A stretch of DNA of 41,528 nt, taken from positions 16,848-58,375 of the forward strand of contig NZ_QAIH01000285.1 of NCBI RefSeq assembly GCF_003060895.1, in the 5' to 3' direction. Below are positions 1-7,606 of this stretch, piece by piece (the stretch's first letter is position 1; every line of letters starts with the position of its first letter). This DNA comes from Acidovorax sp. HMWF029. Lineage in GTDB: Bacteria > Pseudomonadota > Gammaproteobacteria > Burkholderiales > Burkholderiaceae_C. The notes under the pieces were generated by a model. It made no database searches. It worked only from the letters and a program-made list of their open reading frames with translations, and was not told where the DNA came from. The translations under genes were made by a program, and so were the position numbers.

Positions 1-747
1 CGCCCCAGCGTGATCACGGCTCAGCGCCTGGCCGGAGGCATCGTGGGCAAGAAGGTGGGCGAAGGCTTTTACCGCTATGTGGATGGCGCGGCCCAGACGC
101 CCGCCGAGCCGCCCGTGCCCGTGGTCAACGACATCCCGCCCGTCTGGGTGTCTCCGCGTGCCGCCCGGCGCGCCGAGCTGTACCAGTTGCTCAAGGATCT
201 GGGCGCCACCATCGAAACCGGCCAATCACCCTCGCCCCACGCCATCACGCTGGTGGCGCCGCTGGGTTTTGACGTGACAACCGTGGCTGTGGTGGAACGG
301 CTGGACCCGGCACGCACCATCGGCATCGACATGCTGATCGACGATGCCGCCACCAAGCGCCGCGTGCTGGCTACCAACCCCGCCACGCGCGTTGACATCC
401 GCAATGCGGCGCACGCGCTGTTTGCACGCGACGGCAAGGCCGTGAGCGTGATCCGCGACAGCGGCGGTTTTGTTACCCAGCGAGTGGTGGCCACCATCGT
501 GAACATCGCGGCCGACATCTGCCAGCAAGGCATCTGTTCGCCCAAAGACCTCGAAACTGCGGTCACCCTGGGCCTGGGCTACCCGTTGGGTCCATTGGCC
601 ATGGGCGACCGCTGGGGGCCCACCAACATTCTCGAAGTGTTGTTCAACATGCAGACCGTGTATGGCGACACCCGCTACCGCCCCAGCCCCTGGCTGCGTC
701 GGCGCGGCGCCATCGGCCTGAGCCTGACGCATGTGGAAGAAAACTGA
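1..747 (+). CDS. 3-hydroxyacyl-CoA dehydrogenase, C-terminal part (5' end outside window)
   Basis: The reading frame is open from base 1, so the gene starts upstream and only the last ~248 codons are visible. It should oxidise 3-hydroxyacyl-CoA to 3-ketoacyl-CoA with NAD+ in beta-oxidation or aromatic-CoA catabolism. The first visible part has the end of one 3HCDH C-terminal helical domain (VGKKVGEGFYRY). A second such domain near the end carries DSGGFVTQRVV and LGLGYPLGPLAMGDRWG, typical of the two-repeat PaaH/Hbd-type enzymes of about 500 residues. The Rossmann NAD-binding half is not in the window. It is followed after 21 bp by a crotonase-family gene on the same strand, so the two are probably cotranscribed. 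The family is clear; the substrate cannot be told. Confidence 0.88.
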   Translation, partial: RPSVITAQRLAGGIVGKKVGEGFYRYVDGAAQTPAEPPVPVVNDIPPVWVSPRAARRAELYQLLKDLGATIETGQSPSPHAITLVAPLGFDVTTVAVVERLDPARTIGIDMLIDDAATKRRVLATNPATRVDIRNAAHALFARDGKAVSVIRDSGGFVTQRVVATIVNIAADICQQGICSPKDLETAVTLGLGYPLGPLAMGDRWGPTNILEVLFNMQTVYGDTRYRPSPWLRRRGAIGLSLTHVEEN

Positions 748-768
748 ACGCCCCCACCAAGGCCACAC

Positions 769-1548
769 ATGCCCGCAGAACTCCGAAGCACCAGCCAGGG
801 CCAAACCCTGATTCTGACCCTGAGCAACCCCGAGCGGCGCAACGCCATCGACCCGTCCATGTACGCGGCGGGCGTGGAGGCGCTGAGCGTGGCAGAGAGC
901 AGCGCCGACATCCGCAGCGTGGTCATCACCGGGTCGGACGGCATGTTCTGCTCGGGCGGCAACCTGCAGCGGCTGCTGGCCAACCGCCAGCAGCCGCCTG
1001 AGGTGCAGGCCCAGAGCATCGAAGGGCTGCACAACTGGATCGAGGCCATCCGCACCTACCCCAAGCCGGTGATTGCCGCGGTGGAAGGCGCAGCAGCCGG
1101 CGCGGGCTTTTCGCTGGCGCTGGCCTGCGACTTCATCGTGGCGGCACGCAATGCCGTGTTCGTGATGGCCTACAGCAACGTGGCCCTGTCGCCCGACGGC
1201 GGCGCAAGCTGGAGCCTGTCGCAGGCCCTGCCCCGCCAGATTGCCACCGAGATCCTCATGTGCGGCGACCGCATTGGCGCCGAGCGCCTGCATGCGCTGG
1301 GTCTGGTCAACCGCGTGGCCGAAGCGGACTCTGCACTGGATGCAGCGCTGGTACTGGCCGAACAGCTCAATGCCAAGGCGCCCAATGCCTTGGCCAGCAT
1401 CAAGGAGCTGCTGAACGAAGCGCCCCACGCCAGCCTCACCCAGCACCTCGGCCAGGAGCGCGATCACTTCGTGAAGAACCTGCACCACAGCAACGGTGGC
1501 GCAGGCATTTCGGCCTTTCTCGAAAAACGCGTACCGCGCTACGAGTAG
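769..1548 (+). CDS. Enoyl-CoA hydratase/isomerase family protein (PaaG-like)
   Basis: This 259-residue protein has the usual crotonase-family length and fold signature. SGGNL (62-66) and GAAAGAGFSLALACDF (107-122) form the oxyanion-hole region. The first catalytic Glu of classic hydratases appears to be missing: the matching stretch reads VMAYSNVALSPDGG, with Tyr135 near the expected position, while the Asp of SPDGG (143) is kept. That pattern fits PaaG-type enoyl-CoA isomerases or the so-called alternative oxepin-CoA hydrolases better than a plain hydratase (family knowledge, not tested). It lies 21 bp after the 3-hydroxyacyl-CoA dehydrogenase and before a strong terminator, so it ends that operon. 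Family confident, exact reaction open. Confidence 0.88.
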   Translation: MPAELRSTSQGQTLILTLSNPERRNAIDPSMYAAGVEALSVAESSADIRSVVITGSDGMFCSGGNLQRLLANRQQPPEVQAQSIEGLHNWIEAIRTYPKPVIAAVEGAAAGAGFSLALACDFIVAARNAVFVMAYSNVALSPDGGASWSLSQALPRQIATEILMCGDRIGAERLHALGLVNRVAEADSALDAALVLAEQLNAKAPNALASIKELLNEAPHASLTQHLGQERDHFVKNLHHSNGGAGISAFLEKRVPRYE

Positions 1549-1571
1549 ACCGCCACTGCATCCACATCCAC

Positions 1572-1609
1572 AAGCCCCTGTCCGCCGTTTCGGCTGGCAG
1601 GGGCTTTTT
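1572..1609 (+). terminator. Rho-independent terminator after the crotonase gene
   Basis: AAGCCCCTG (1572-1580) pairs with CAGGGGCTT (1598-1606), with further pairing possible inside the loop, and a run of T follows directly. It sits 23 bp after the crotonase stop and separates that operon from the Crp/Fnr gene. Confidence 0.85.
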
Positions 1610-1708
1610 GCTGAGCGGCCGCGCAGACGCGCAGGTGACAACCCTGACGCTTTGCGCAGGTCCCTCACGCGACAATGGCCTCGTTACCAGTCACGCAAAA
1701 GACAGACC

Positions 1709-2428
1709 ATGGACGACCCGATTCTTACTATCGAAGAACGTGAAGCGATCAACTCCGGTCGCTGGTTTTCTTCTCTCTCACCTTCGCTACGCCACGACAT
1801 CCTCCGATGTGCATACGTCAAACGTTTCAAGGACGGCGCCCTGATCTGCGCACGCGGCGATCCACCCGAGGAGTGGATTGCCTGCGCACGCGGTGCGGTG
1901 CGGGTGAGCTCCACCTCCATCTCAGGCAAGCAGATCACGCTGACCTATGTGGAGCCTGGCATCTGGTTCGGCGACGTGGCGATCTTCGACGGAGACCGGC
2001 GCACGCACGATGCCTATGCGCATGGCGACACCACCATCCTGTGTGTGGCCAAGTCCGATTTCAAGAAGATCCTGGCCTCGCACGTGGAGTTCTACGAAGC
2101 CATGCTGCGCCTGCACGCGCGGCGTATTCGCCAGCTCTACGGCCTGGTGGAAGACCTCAACACCCTGCCCCTGCGCGCGCGGCTGGCCAAACAGCTGGTT
2201 CACCTGGTGCGCAGCTACGGCATACCCAGCCTGTCGGACGGCAGCGAGATGCGCATCGGCCTGCAGCTTGCACAGGAAGAACTGGCACAGCTGCTGGGCG
2301 CTTCTCGCCAGCGAGTGAACCAGGAGCTGAAAGCCATGGAGCGCGAGGATGCCATCCGCATCGAGCCGGGCGGCCTGGTGGTGCGCGACCGCGAGGCCCT
2401 GATGCGCATTGCCGAAACCGACAACTGA
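1709..2428 (+). CDS. Crp/Fnr-family transcriptional regulator
   Basis: A 239-residue regulator with an N-terminal cyclic-nucleotide-binding-like beta-barrel (about 20-140, including GIWFGDVAIFDGDRRTHDA), a dimerisation helix, and a C-terminal winged helix (about 185-225) with LAQEELAQLLGASRQRVNQE as helix-turn-helix. There is no Fnr-type N-terminal cysteine cluster, so an oxygen-sensing iron-sulfur cluster is unlikely; the ligand is unknown. I chose the ATG at 1709 (MDDPILTIEE); the frame stays open upstream but runs back through the terminator at 1572-1609. The gene lies 28 bp before the kinase and acyl-CoA dehydrogenase genes and may control them; that is inference from position only. Confidence 0.9.
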   Translation: MDDPILTIEEREAINSGRWFSSLSPSLRHDILRCAYVKRFKDGALICARGDPPEEWIACARGAVRVSSTSISGKQITLTYVEPGIWFGDVAIFDGDRRTHDAYAHGDTTILCVAKSDFKKILASHVEFYEAMLRLHARRIRQLYGLVEDLNTLPLRARLAKQLVHLVRSYGIPSLSDGSEMRIGLQLAQEELAQLLGASRQRVNQELKAMEREDAIRIEPGGLVVRDREALMRIAETDN

Positions 2429-2456
2429 AGAGCAACAACAAACTCTCCGCCCTCTC

Positions 2457-3542
2457 ATGAGCAACTTCGACCACTTCGTGGGCACCCGGCCCGTTTCCGA
2501 CCAGCACGCGTTCGACACCGCCGCGCTGACCGCCTGGCTTGCGCAGCACATGCAGGGCTTTGAAGGCCCCCTGACGGTGGAGATGTTCAAGGGCGGGCAG
2601 TCCAACCCCACCTACAAGCTCATCACCCCCAGCACCAGCTACGTGATGCGCGCCAAGCCCGGGCCCGTGGCCAAGCTGCTGCCCTCGGCCCACGCCATCG
2701 AGCGCGAGTTTGCGGTGATGAGCGGCCTGTACGGCACCGATGTGCCCGTGCCACGCATGTTTGTGCTCTGCGAGGACGAGTCGGTGATCGGTCGCGCCTT
2801 CTATGTGATGGAGTGCATGCAGGGCCGCGTGTTGTGGGACCAGTCCCTGCCCGGCATGTCGCAGGCCGAGCGCGGTGCGATCTACGACGAGATGAACCGC
2901 GTGATTGCCGCGCTGCACACCGTGAAGTTTGCAGACCGGGGCCTGGCCAGCTACGGCAAGCCCGGCAACTACTTCGAGCGCCAGATCGGCCGCTGGAGCA
3001 AGCAGTACGTCGCCTCCATCACGCAGCCCATCCCCGAGATGGACAAGCTCATGGAATGGCTGCCCGCGCACATGCCCGCCAGCGCGCGGGATGAGAGTCA
3101 AGTGTCCATCGTGCATGGCGACTATCGCCTCGACAACCTCATGTTCCACCCCACAGAGCCCCGCGTGATCGCCGTGCTCGACTGGGAGCTGTCCACCCTG
3201 GGCCATCCGCTGGCTGACTTCAGCTACCACTGCATGAGCTGGCACATCCCCGCCGCCATGGGCCGGGGCATTGCGGGCCAGGACCTGGCCGCGCTCGGCA
3301 TCCCCCCTGAGGACAGCTACATCCGCCTGTACTGCGAACGCACCGGCATCGCCACGCCCGAGGCGCTACGTGCCGACTGGAACTTCTACCTCGCCTACAA
3401 CATGTTCCGCATTGCGGCCATCCTGCAGGGCATTGCCAAGCGTGTCGAGGCGGGCACCGCCTCCAGCGCGCAGGCCAAGGCCTCAGGGGACACCGCGCGG
3501 CCCATGGCCGAGCTGGCCTGGTCGTTTGCACAGCGCGGCTAA
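2457..3542 (+). CDS. APH-family phosphotransferase, ACAD10/11 kinase-like
   Basis: A 361-residue aminoglycoside-phosphotransferase-fold protein. Kinase motifs are the glycine-rich FKGGQSNPTY (44-53), the catalytic loop HGDYRLDN (220-227) with Asp222 and Asn227, and the metal-binding LDWELSTLGHPLAD (241-254). This subgroup is not linked to drug resistance; it matches the N-terminal kinase domain of ACAD10/11 and bacterial LvaA-type enzymes, which phosphorylate the 4-hydroxyl of hydroxyacyl-CoA. The acyl-CoA dehydrogenase gene 63 bp downstream supports that role. The start is the ATG at 2457 (MSNFDHF); an upstream in-frame ATG at 2409 would overlap the end of the regulator gene. The family is clear; the substrate is inferred from family and context. 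Confidence 0.87.
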   Translation: MSNFDHFVGTRPVSDQHAFDTAALTAWLAQHMQGFEGPLTVEMFKGGQSNPTYKLITPSTSYVMRAKPGPVAKLLPSAHAIEREFAVMSGLYGTDVPVPRMFVLCEDESVIGRAFYVMECMQGRVLWDQSLPGMSQAERGAIYDEMNRVIAALHTVKFADRGLASYGKPGNYFERQIGRWSKQYVASITQPIPEMDKLMEWLPAHMPASARDESQVSIVHGDYRLDNLMFHPTEPRVIAVLDWELSTLGHPLADFSYHCMSWHIPAAMGRGIAGQDLAALGIPPEDSYIRLYCERTGIATPEALRADWNFYLAYNMFRIAAILQGIAKRVEAGTASSAQAKASGDTARPMAELAWSFAQRG

Positions 3543-3605
3543 AGACACCCGGACACAGGCCAAGGCACAGACGCCGCCCCACGATTACCAACGGAGAAGA
3601 AACCC

Positions 3606-4880
3606 ATGGACTTTGACTACTCGCCCAAAACCAAGGAACTGCAGGCCAAGCTGCTCCAGTTCATGGATGACCACATCTATCCGAACGAGTCTGCCTACAA
3701 AGACGAACTGGCAGCCAACACGGCAGCAGGCAAGCGCTGGAGCGCGCTCAAGACCATCGAAGACCTCAAGCCCAAGGCCCAGGCCGCCGGTTTGTGGAAC
3801 CTGTTCCTGCCGGTGGACAGCGCAGCTGCATCGGGCTACGACGGCGCGGGCCTGACCAACCAGGAATACGCGCCCCTGGCCGAAATCATGGGCCGCGTGC
3901 AATGGGCCAGCGAAGTGTTCAACTGCTCGGCCCCCGACACGGGCAACATGGAAACCATCGCCCGCTACGGCGACGAGGCCAACAAGGCCCGCTGGCTCAA
4001 GCCCCTGCTCGAAGGCAAGATCCGCTCGGCCTTTGCGATGACCGAGCCCGATGTGGCATCGAGCGACGCCACCAACATCGAGACGCGCATCGAGCGCGAT
4101 GGCGACGAGTACGTGATCAACGGCCGCAAGTGGTGGATCTCCGGTGCGGCCGACCCGCGCTGCGCGGTGTTCGTCACCATGGGCAAGACCGACCCCGAGG
4201 CCCCCAAGCACTCGCAGCAAAGCATGGTGCTGGTGCCCGCCGACACCAAGGGCATCACCATCATCCGCCCGCTGAACGTGATGGGCTATGACGACGCCCC
4301 CCACGGCCACGTGGAGATGACCTTCGAGAACGTGCGCGTGCCCGTCTCCAACATCCTGCTGGGCGAAGGCCGTGGCTTTGAGATCGCACAAGGGCGCCTG
4401 GGCCCCGGCCGCATCCACCACTGCATGCGCCTCATCGGTCTGGCCGAACGTGCGCTGGAGCTGATGTGCAAGCGTGCCTCGTCACGCACCGCCTTTGGCA
4501 AGACCGTGGCCCAGCAGACCGTGACGCAGGAGCGCATCGCCGAAGCCCGCTGCAAGATCGACATGGCCCGCCTGCTCACGCTCAAGGCCGCCTGGCTGAT
4601 GGACGTGGCCGGCAACAAGGTCGCCAAGACCGAGATCGCCATGATCAAGGTGGTGGCGCCCAGCATGGCCTGCCAGGTGATCGACTGGGCGATGCAGGTG
4701 CATGGCGGCGGCGGCATGTGCGACGACTTCCCGCTAGCCTATGCCTACGCCGGCGCGCGCACCCTGCGTTTTGCCGACGGCCCGGACGAAGTGCACCGCA
4801 ACGCGATCGCCAAGTGGGAGCTGGGCAAGTACGGCGCCTATGGCCGCGATGCGGGCGTGCCTATCACGCGCGGGTCTTGA
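3606..4880 (+). CDS. Acyl-CoA dehydrogenase, ACAD11-like
   Basis: A 424-residue flavoprotein with the full ACAD fold: N-terminal helical domain, middle beta domain with [15 protein letters not shown] (143-157) and [11 protein letters not shown] (171-181), and a C-terminal helical domain with [21 protein letters not shown] (255-275). Where medium-chain enzymes have the catalytic Glu of YEGT, this protein has Asp391 in ADGPDEVH, a feature I associate with the ACAD10/11 and long-chain-like groups. With the kinase just upstream it probably acts on 4-phosphorylated or other hydroxylated acyl-CoAs. The ATG at 3606 follows GGAGAAGA with good spacing. It is the last gene of the block; a REP-like palindrome follows its stop. 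Confidence 0.9.
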   Translation: MDFDYSPKTKELQAKLLQFMDDHIYPNESAYKDELAANTAAGKRWSALKTIEDLKPKAQAAGLWNLFLPVDSAAASGYDGAGLTNQEYAPLAEIMGRVQWASEVFNCSAPDTGNMETIARYGDEANKARWLKPLLEGKIRSAFAMTEPDVASSDATNIETRIERDGDEYVINGRKWWISGAADPRCAVFVTMGKTDPEAPKHSQQSMVLVPADTKGITIIRPLNVMGYDDAPHGHVEMTFENVRVPVSNILLGEGRGFEIAQGRLGPGRIHHCMRLIGLAERALELMCKRASSRTAFGKTVAQQTVTQERIAEARCKIDMARLLTLKAAWLMDVAGNKVAKTEIAMIKVVAPSMACQVIDWAMQVHGGGGMCDDFPLAYAYAGARTLRFADGPDEVHRNAIAKWELGKYGAYGRDAGVPITRGS

Positions 4881-4890
4881 GCGACGCCCC

Positions 4891-4946
4891 CTGAGGCCCT
4901 GCGGGCCTCCATCCCCCGCTTTCGCAATTGCGCGCTGCGAGCGGGG
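4891..4946. repeat. REP-like double palindrome after the acyl-CoA dehydrogenase gene
   Basis: GAGGCCC (4893-4899) pairs with GGGCCTC (4903-4909) around a 3-base loop. A second arm, CCCCGCT (4914-4920), pairs with AGCGGGG (4940-4946), with extra CGCA/TGCG pairing inside. It shares the CCCCTGAG...GCGCCT...CCCCC layout with the element at 8402-8498, so it looks like an extragenic palindromic repeat. It may also protect the mRNA end or act as a terminator, although no T-run follows. Confidence 0.5.
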
Positions 4947-5353
4947 AACGCCGCCCTCACTGCTTGGCGGCTTTTGCTTGGTGGCGCTGGCAGGATTAGC
5001 GTAGGTTCAAAAGGTGTGTGGCCGCAACACACCGTGAATTTCCGCTTGGGGCCCAGAGCCGAAAGTGAGCGCCGTTCCCCAGAGCAGTCATTGATTCGTA
5101 TCCACCTGCTTGCAGCTGAAAACGTGACTGTCGAGAGCCCTAGCTTTGCAGGTTCGCAGGCTATAGTTTGTCTCCGTGAACTTTTCGGGGGGGCCGGAAT
5201 GTTTGTATGGAATGCGGTGGCAGCCCAGCGCTTACAAATCTGGGCTCCAAGCCGTTTTCAGGAGCAATCAGTGTCCCAAAGTAGCTCCTATCGTTCAGCT
5301 TGTCCCGCAGGTCCTGCGAGATAAATCGTGTTTGGGTTCAGCTAGGCAGAGCA
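4947..5353. other. Non-coding accessory stretch
   Basis: I see no convincing gene here. Two short open frames (4974-5324 and 5176-5433) give translations without recognisable domains or normal codon use. Base composition is visibly less GC-rich than the flanking chromosome. The stretch leads into a small cassette-like gene and may be remnant mobile DNA. Confidence 0.4.
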
Positions 5354-5734
5354 ATGAAAGAAATGATTGGGCTAATGTCCAACGCCAAATGGAAAAAGCT
5401 CTTTGCCCACCTGGCACAAGCAGGGGTGGCTAGCTGTTGCACATGGAAATTGCTGGAGTGGGAGAGTTCCAGAGATGGCTTTCTTCCCGCACTAGATTGC
5501 CTCACCGAGCTAGGTGTCGGTGATTGTGGTGCGGTTCAGGGCGGCCCATTTCAATACTCAGAGATTGAGTGGCCGCTCATCCCCGAAAAGACAACGAGGT
5601 GGCCCCAAGCGCAACCTCAGCATCGTTATGAGTCCCAAGATATAGGCAGAGTCCAGGCGGAAATTGATTCGCTGGGACAGTACCCGTACCAGATCACCTC
5701 AGCAGGGCTAGTGGTAAGCGGGTATGCGTCTTAA
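5354..5734 (+). CDS. Small DUF6678-like hypothetical protein (possible gene-cassette product)
   Basis: About 126 residues from the ATG at 5354; the frame also runs open upstream to 5300, so the start is uncertain. The N-terminus contains SNAKWKKLFAHL, the middle has FQYSEIEWPLIP, and the end reads IDSLGQYPYQITSAGLVVSGYA. This order (N-KW-xL near the start, Y-x-EIEW in the middle, G-xxVxGYA at the end) resembles DUF6678 proteins, small cytosolic proteins of unknown function. Codon use and GC content are lower than in the neighbours. Its TAA stop lies inside the first arm of an attC-like site, as is common in integron cassettes. I do not propose a function. Confidence 0.5.
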   Translation: MKEMIGLMSNAKWKKLFAHLAQAGVASCCTWKLLEWESSRDGFLPALDCLTELGVGDCGAVQGGPFQYSEIEWPLIPEKTTRWPQAQPQHRYESQDIGRVQAEIDSLGQYPYQITSAGLVVSGYAS

Positions 5735-5788
5735 CAATTCGTTTAGCGCCGACACGCGTCGCGGGCGGCAGTAACTCCAACTTTGAAC
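5729..5788. repeat. Integron attC-like site
   Basis: TCTTAAC (5729-5735) resembles the inverse core site RYYYAAC and includes the stop codon of the preceding gene. AATTCGTTTAGC follows, close to the usual AATTC-RTTYARGC of attC sites. GCCGACACGC (5749-5758) and GCGGGCGGC (5761-5769) form a near-complete hairpin. GTAACTC and TTTGAAC (5782-5788) stand where the second L and R boxes should be, the latter a degenerate GTTRRRC. The first half is an excellent match and the last box is weak, so the site may be decayed. Confidence 0.45.
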
Positions 5789-5815
5789 GTCCGCTTCTCC
5801 TTGCTGCAACCGACC

Positions 5816-5842
5816 GCTCCTGGCCGAGGCTGTGTGGAAACG
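5816..5842 (+). repeat. Left inverted repeat of the IS
   Basis: Pairs with 7492-7517 on the opposite strand; the shared core is GGCCGAGGCTGTGTG followed by GAAAC or AAAAC. Confidence 0.6.
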
Positions 5843-5988
5843 CTCAACGAGGATGCGGGCCAGCCCCGTACTGCGTCACTCTGATCCACATTTCTCATTA
5901 GCACTGCTGTAGTGCTGTTTCTGGCGCGCATGAAGCCTTTTGACGCCTTCCTGAAGGCATTCTCGGCCTGTAGAGGCAGCCAAAGGCC

Positions 5989-7434
5989 TCACGCATTCGC
6001 CATCCGCATTGCCTCCATCATCTGCGCGATACCCATCACACCCATCACCCGCTTGAGGTTGTAGGCCAGCACGTGCAGGCTCATCTCGGTGCCTACGTGC
6101 TTGAGGGTCTTCATCAAGAAGTGCGTCGAGCCCATCCAGTGTTTGAGCGTGCCGAAGACGTGCTCTACCGTTGACCTTCGCAACGTCATGGCATCGGGGT
6201 TACTGTCCAATCGTTGCTGGACGCGCTCCAGAACCTCTTCGTGCTCCCAGCGGCGAATGCGCCGGTTGCTACTGGTCGCGCACTTGAATTTGAGCGGGCA
6301 CTTTGGGCGGGTGCTTGACCAATACACGCGCAAGAGCAGCCCCTTTTCGGTTGTCGAGAATCTGTGTATCGCACGCTCATCTGCAGGGCACTGGTACTCG
6401 TCGTCCTTGGCGATGTAGATGAAGTCGCCTTTGTCGAAGCGGCCCTCGGCTTTCGCATTTGATGTCATCGGCTTGGGTACGAAGGTCGTGATGCCAGCGT
6501 CTTCGCAGGCCTTGAGCTGCGGGCCACTGAAGTAGCCTCGGTCGGCAAAGGCCTGCAAACCCTGGCTTCCCATGGCCTGGTCTGCGGCGCTGGCCATGTT
6601 GTGCAACTGCGCCCGGTCATTGCCGACGTTCGTGACCTCGTGCGCGACGATCAGATGGTGCTTGGCGTCGACAGCGGTCTGCACGTTGTAGCCCACCAGG
6701 CCCGATCCCTTGGCCTGGGTGGCCATCGAGCGTGCATCGGGGTCGGTGAGGGAGATCTGGCCATCGAGCAGACTCTTCAATTGCTCCTTGAGACCGTCGA
6801 GTTGCCGCATCTGCTCACGCAACTTTTTTAGTTTCTCCTGCAGTCGTTCTGTCTTGGCTTCGACCTCTGCGGGCTGCGTGCGGTCAGTGGTCTCCAGCGC
6901 GTCCAGGTAACGCTGGATTCTTTGCTCAATCTGCTGCTGGCGAGCCTCGATCTTGCCAGGCGTGAAGTTGCGGTCGCGACTGTTGACGGCCTTGAATTTG
7001 CTGCCATCAATCGCCACGATGGCTTGCGAAAAGAGGTTCAACTGTCGGCACATGGCAATGAAGCGCTTGCAGACGTTGCAGATGCCAGCGCCGTTGCTCC
7101 GGCGGAAGTCCGCAATGGTCTTGAAGTCTGGCGCAAGGCGCCCCGTCAACCACATCAGCTCGACATTGCGCTGGGCTTCGCGCTCCAGGCGGCGGCCCGA
7201 TTGGATACGGTTGAGGTAGCCATAAATGTAGAGCTTGAGCAGTACCGCCGGGTGGTACGCTGGCCGTCCAGTGACAGCAGGATTGACTCCATCGAAGCCC
7301 AGGGCCCGAAGATCCAGCTCTTGGACAAACACATCGACAACACGCACCGGGTTGTCTGGTGCGATGTAGTCGTCCAGGCACTCCGGTAGCATGGTGACCT
7401 GTTGTCGGTCTTCGCCTTCGATGAATCGCTTCAT
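5989..7434 (-). CDS. IS1182-family transposase
   Basis: A 481-residue transposase starting at the ATG at 7434 (MKRFIEGEDRQQ), with AGGTG just upstream. The N-terminal DUF772-type domain includes GRPAYHPAVLLKLYIYGYLN and a conserved tail IADFRRSNG. The catalytic DDE core begins with IVAIDGSKFKAVNS, continues after a charged coiled-coil insert (about 185-230, rich in Gln, Glu and Lys) with AFADRGYFSG, and ends with STVEHVFGTLKHWMG, giving the D, D and E. The C-terminus EMSLHVLAYNLKRV is typical of the family. It looks full length and intact, so the element could be active. A longer frame to 7563 exists but starts outside the inverted repeat. Confidence 0.9.
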   Translation of the reverse strand: MKRFIEGEDRQQVTMLPECLDDYIAPDNPVRVVDVFVQELDLRALGFDGVNPAVTGRPAYHPAVLLKLYIYGYLNRIQSGRRLEREAQRNVELMWLTGRLAPDFKTIADFRRSNGAGICNVCKRFIAMCRQLNLFSQAIVAIDGSKFKAVNSRDRNFTPGKIEARQQQIEQRIQRYLDALETTDRTQPAEVEAKTERLQEKLKKLREQMRQLDGLKEQLKSLLDGQISLTDPDARSMATQAKGSGLVGYNVQTAVDAKHHLIVAHEVTNVGNDRAQLHNMASAADQAMGSQGLQAFADRGYFSGPQLKACEDAGITTFVPKPMTSNAKAEGRFDKGDFIYIAKDDEYQCPADERAIHRFSTTEKGLLLRVYWSSTRPKCPLKFKCATSSNRRIRRWEHEEVLERVQQRLDSNPDAMTLRRSTVEHVFGTLKHWMGSTHFLMKTLKHVGTEMSLHVLAYNLKRVMGVMGIAQMMEAMRMANA

Positions 7435-7491
7435 GGGCACCTCGCTCAAATCGGGTGCCGCAATTTTTTTTGGGTAGCGGGTTAGGGTTGG

Positions 7492-7517
7492 GTTTTCACA
7501 CAGCCTCGGCCGAGAGC
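7492..7517 (-). repeat. Right inverted repeat of the IS
   Basis: Reverse complement of the motif at 5816-5842, GGCCGAGGCTGTGTG, lying 58 bp upstream of the transposase start codon; the transposase promoter probably sits in or beside it. Confidence 0.6.
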
Positions 7518-7606
7518 AGATATTGTCTTTTCGAATCTGCGAGCAGCCTGCAACCTTAAACAAGGCGTCAAAGTCCGGTTGTTGCTGAGTCCGCTACTTC
7601 AATCCA

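Larger units (their letters stand above)
5816..7517 (-). mobile_element. IS1182-family insertion sequence (likely limits)
   Basis: A single transposase gene is bracketed by an inverted repeat: GCTCCTGGCCGAGGCTGTGT (from 5816) against the reverse complement of bases ending at 7517, GCTCTCGGCCGAGGCTGTGT, continuing as GGAAAC against GAAAAC. That gives an element of about 1.7 kb, normal for the family. I see no clear target duplication in the flanks. A second inverted pair, TTTGACGCCTT at 5939-5949 and on the other strand at 7562-7572, gives alternative limits of about 1.63 kb. Confidence 0.65.

Noticed and set aside
2457-3542. Aminoglycoside resistance gene
   Set aside because: The APH fold is shared, but the protein matches the ACAD10/11 kinase subgroup and its neighbours are CoA enzymes, not resistance genes.
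4974-5433. Two overlapping small frames before the DUF6678-like gene
   Set aside because: No domain, no ribosome site, and codon use unlike the neighbouring genes; kept only as accessory non-coding DNA.
5743-5931. 62-codon minus-strand frame left of the transposase
   Set aside because: It runs across the attC-like hairpin and the IS inverted repeat, so it is probably a chance frame over structured DNA.
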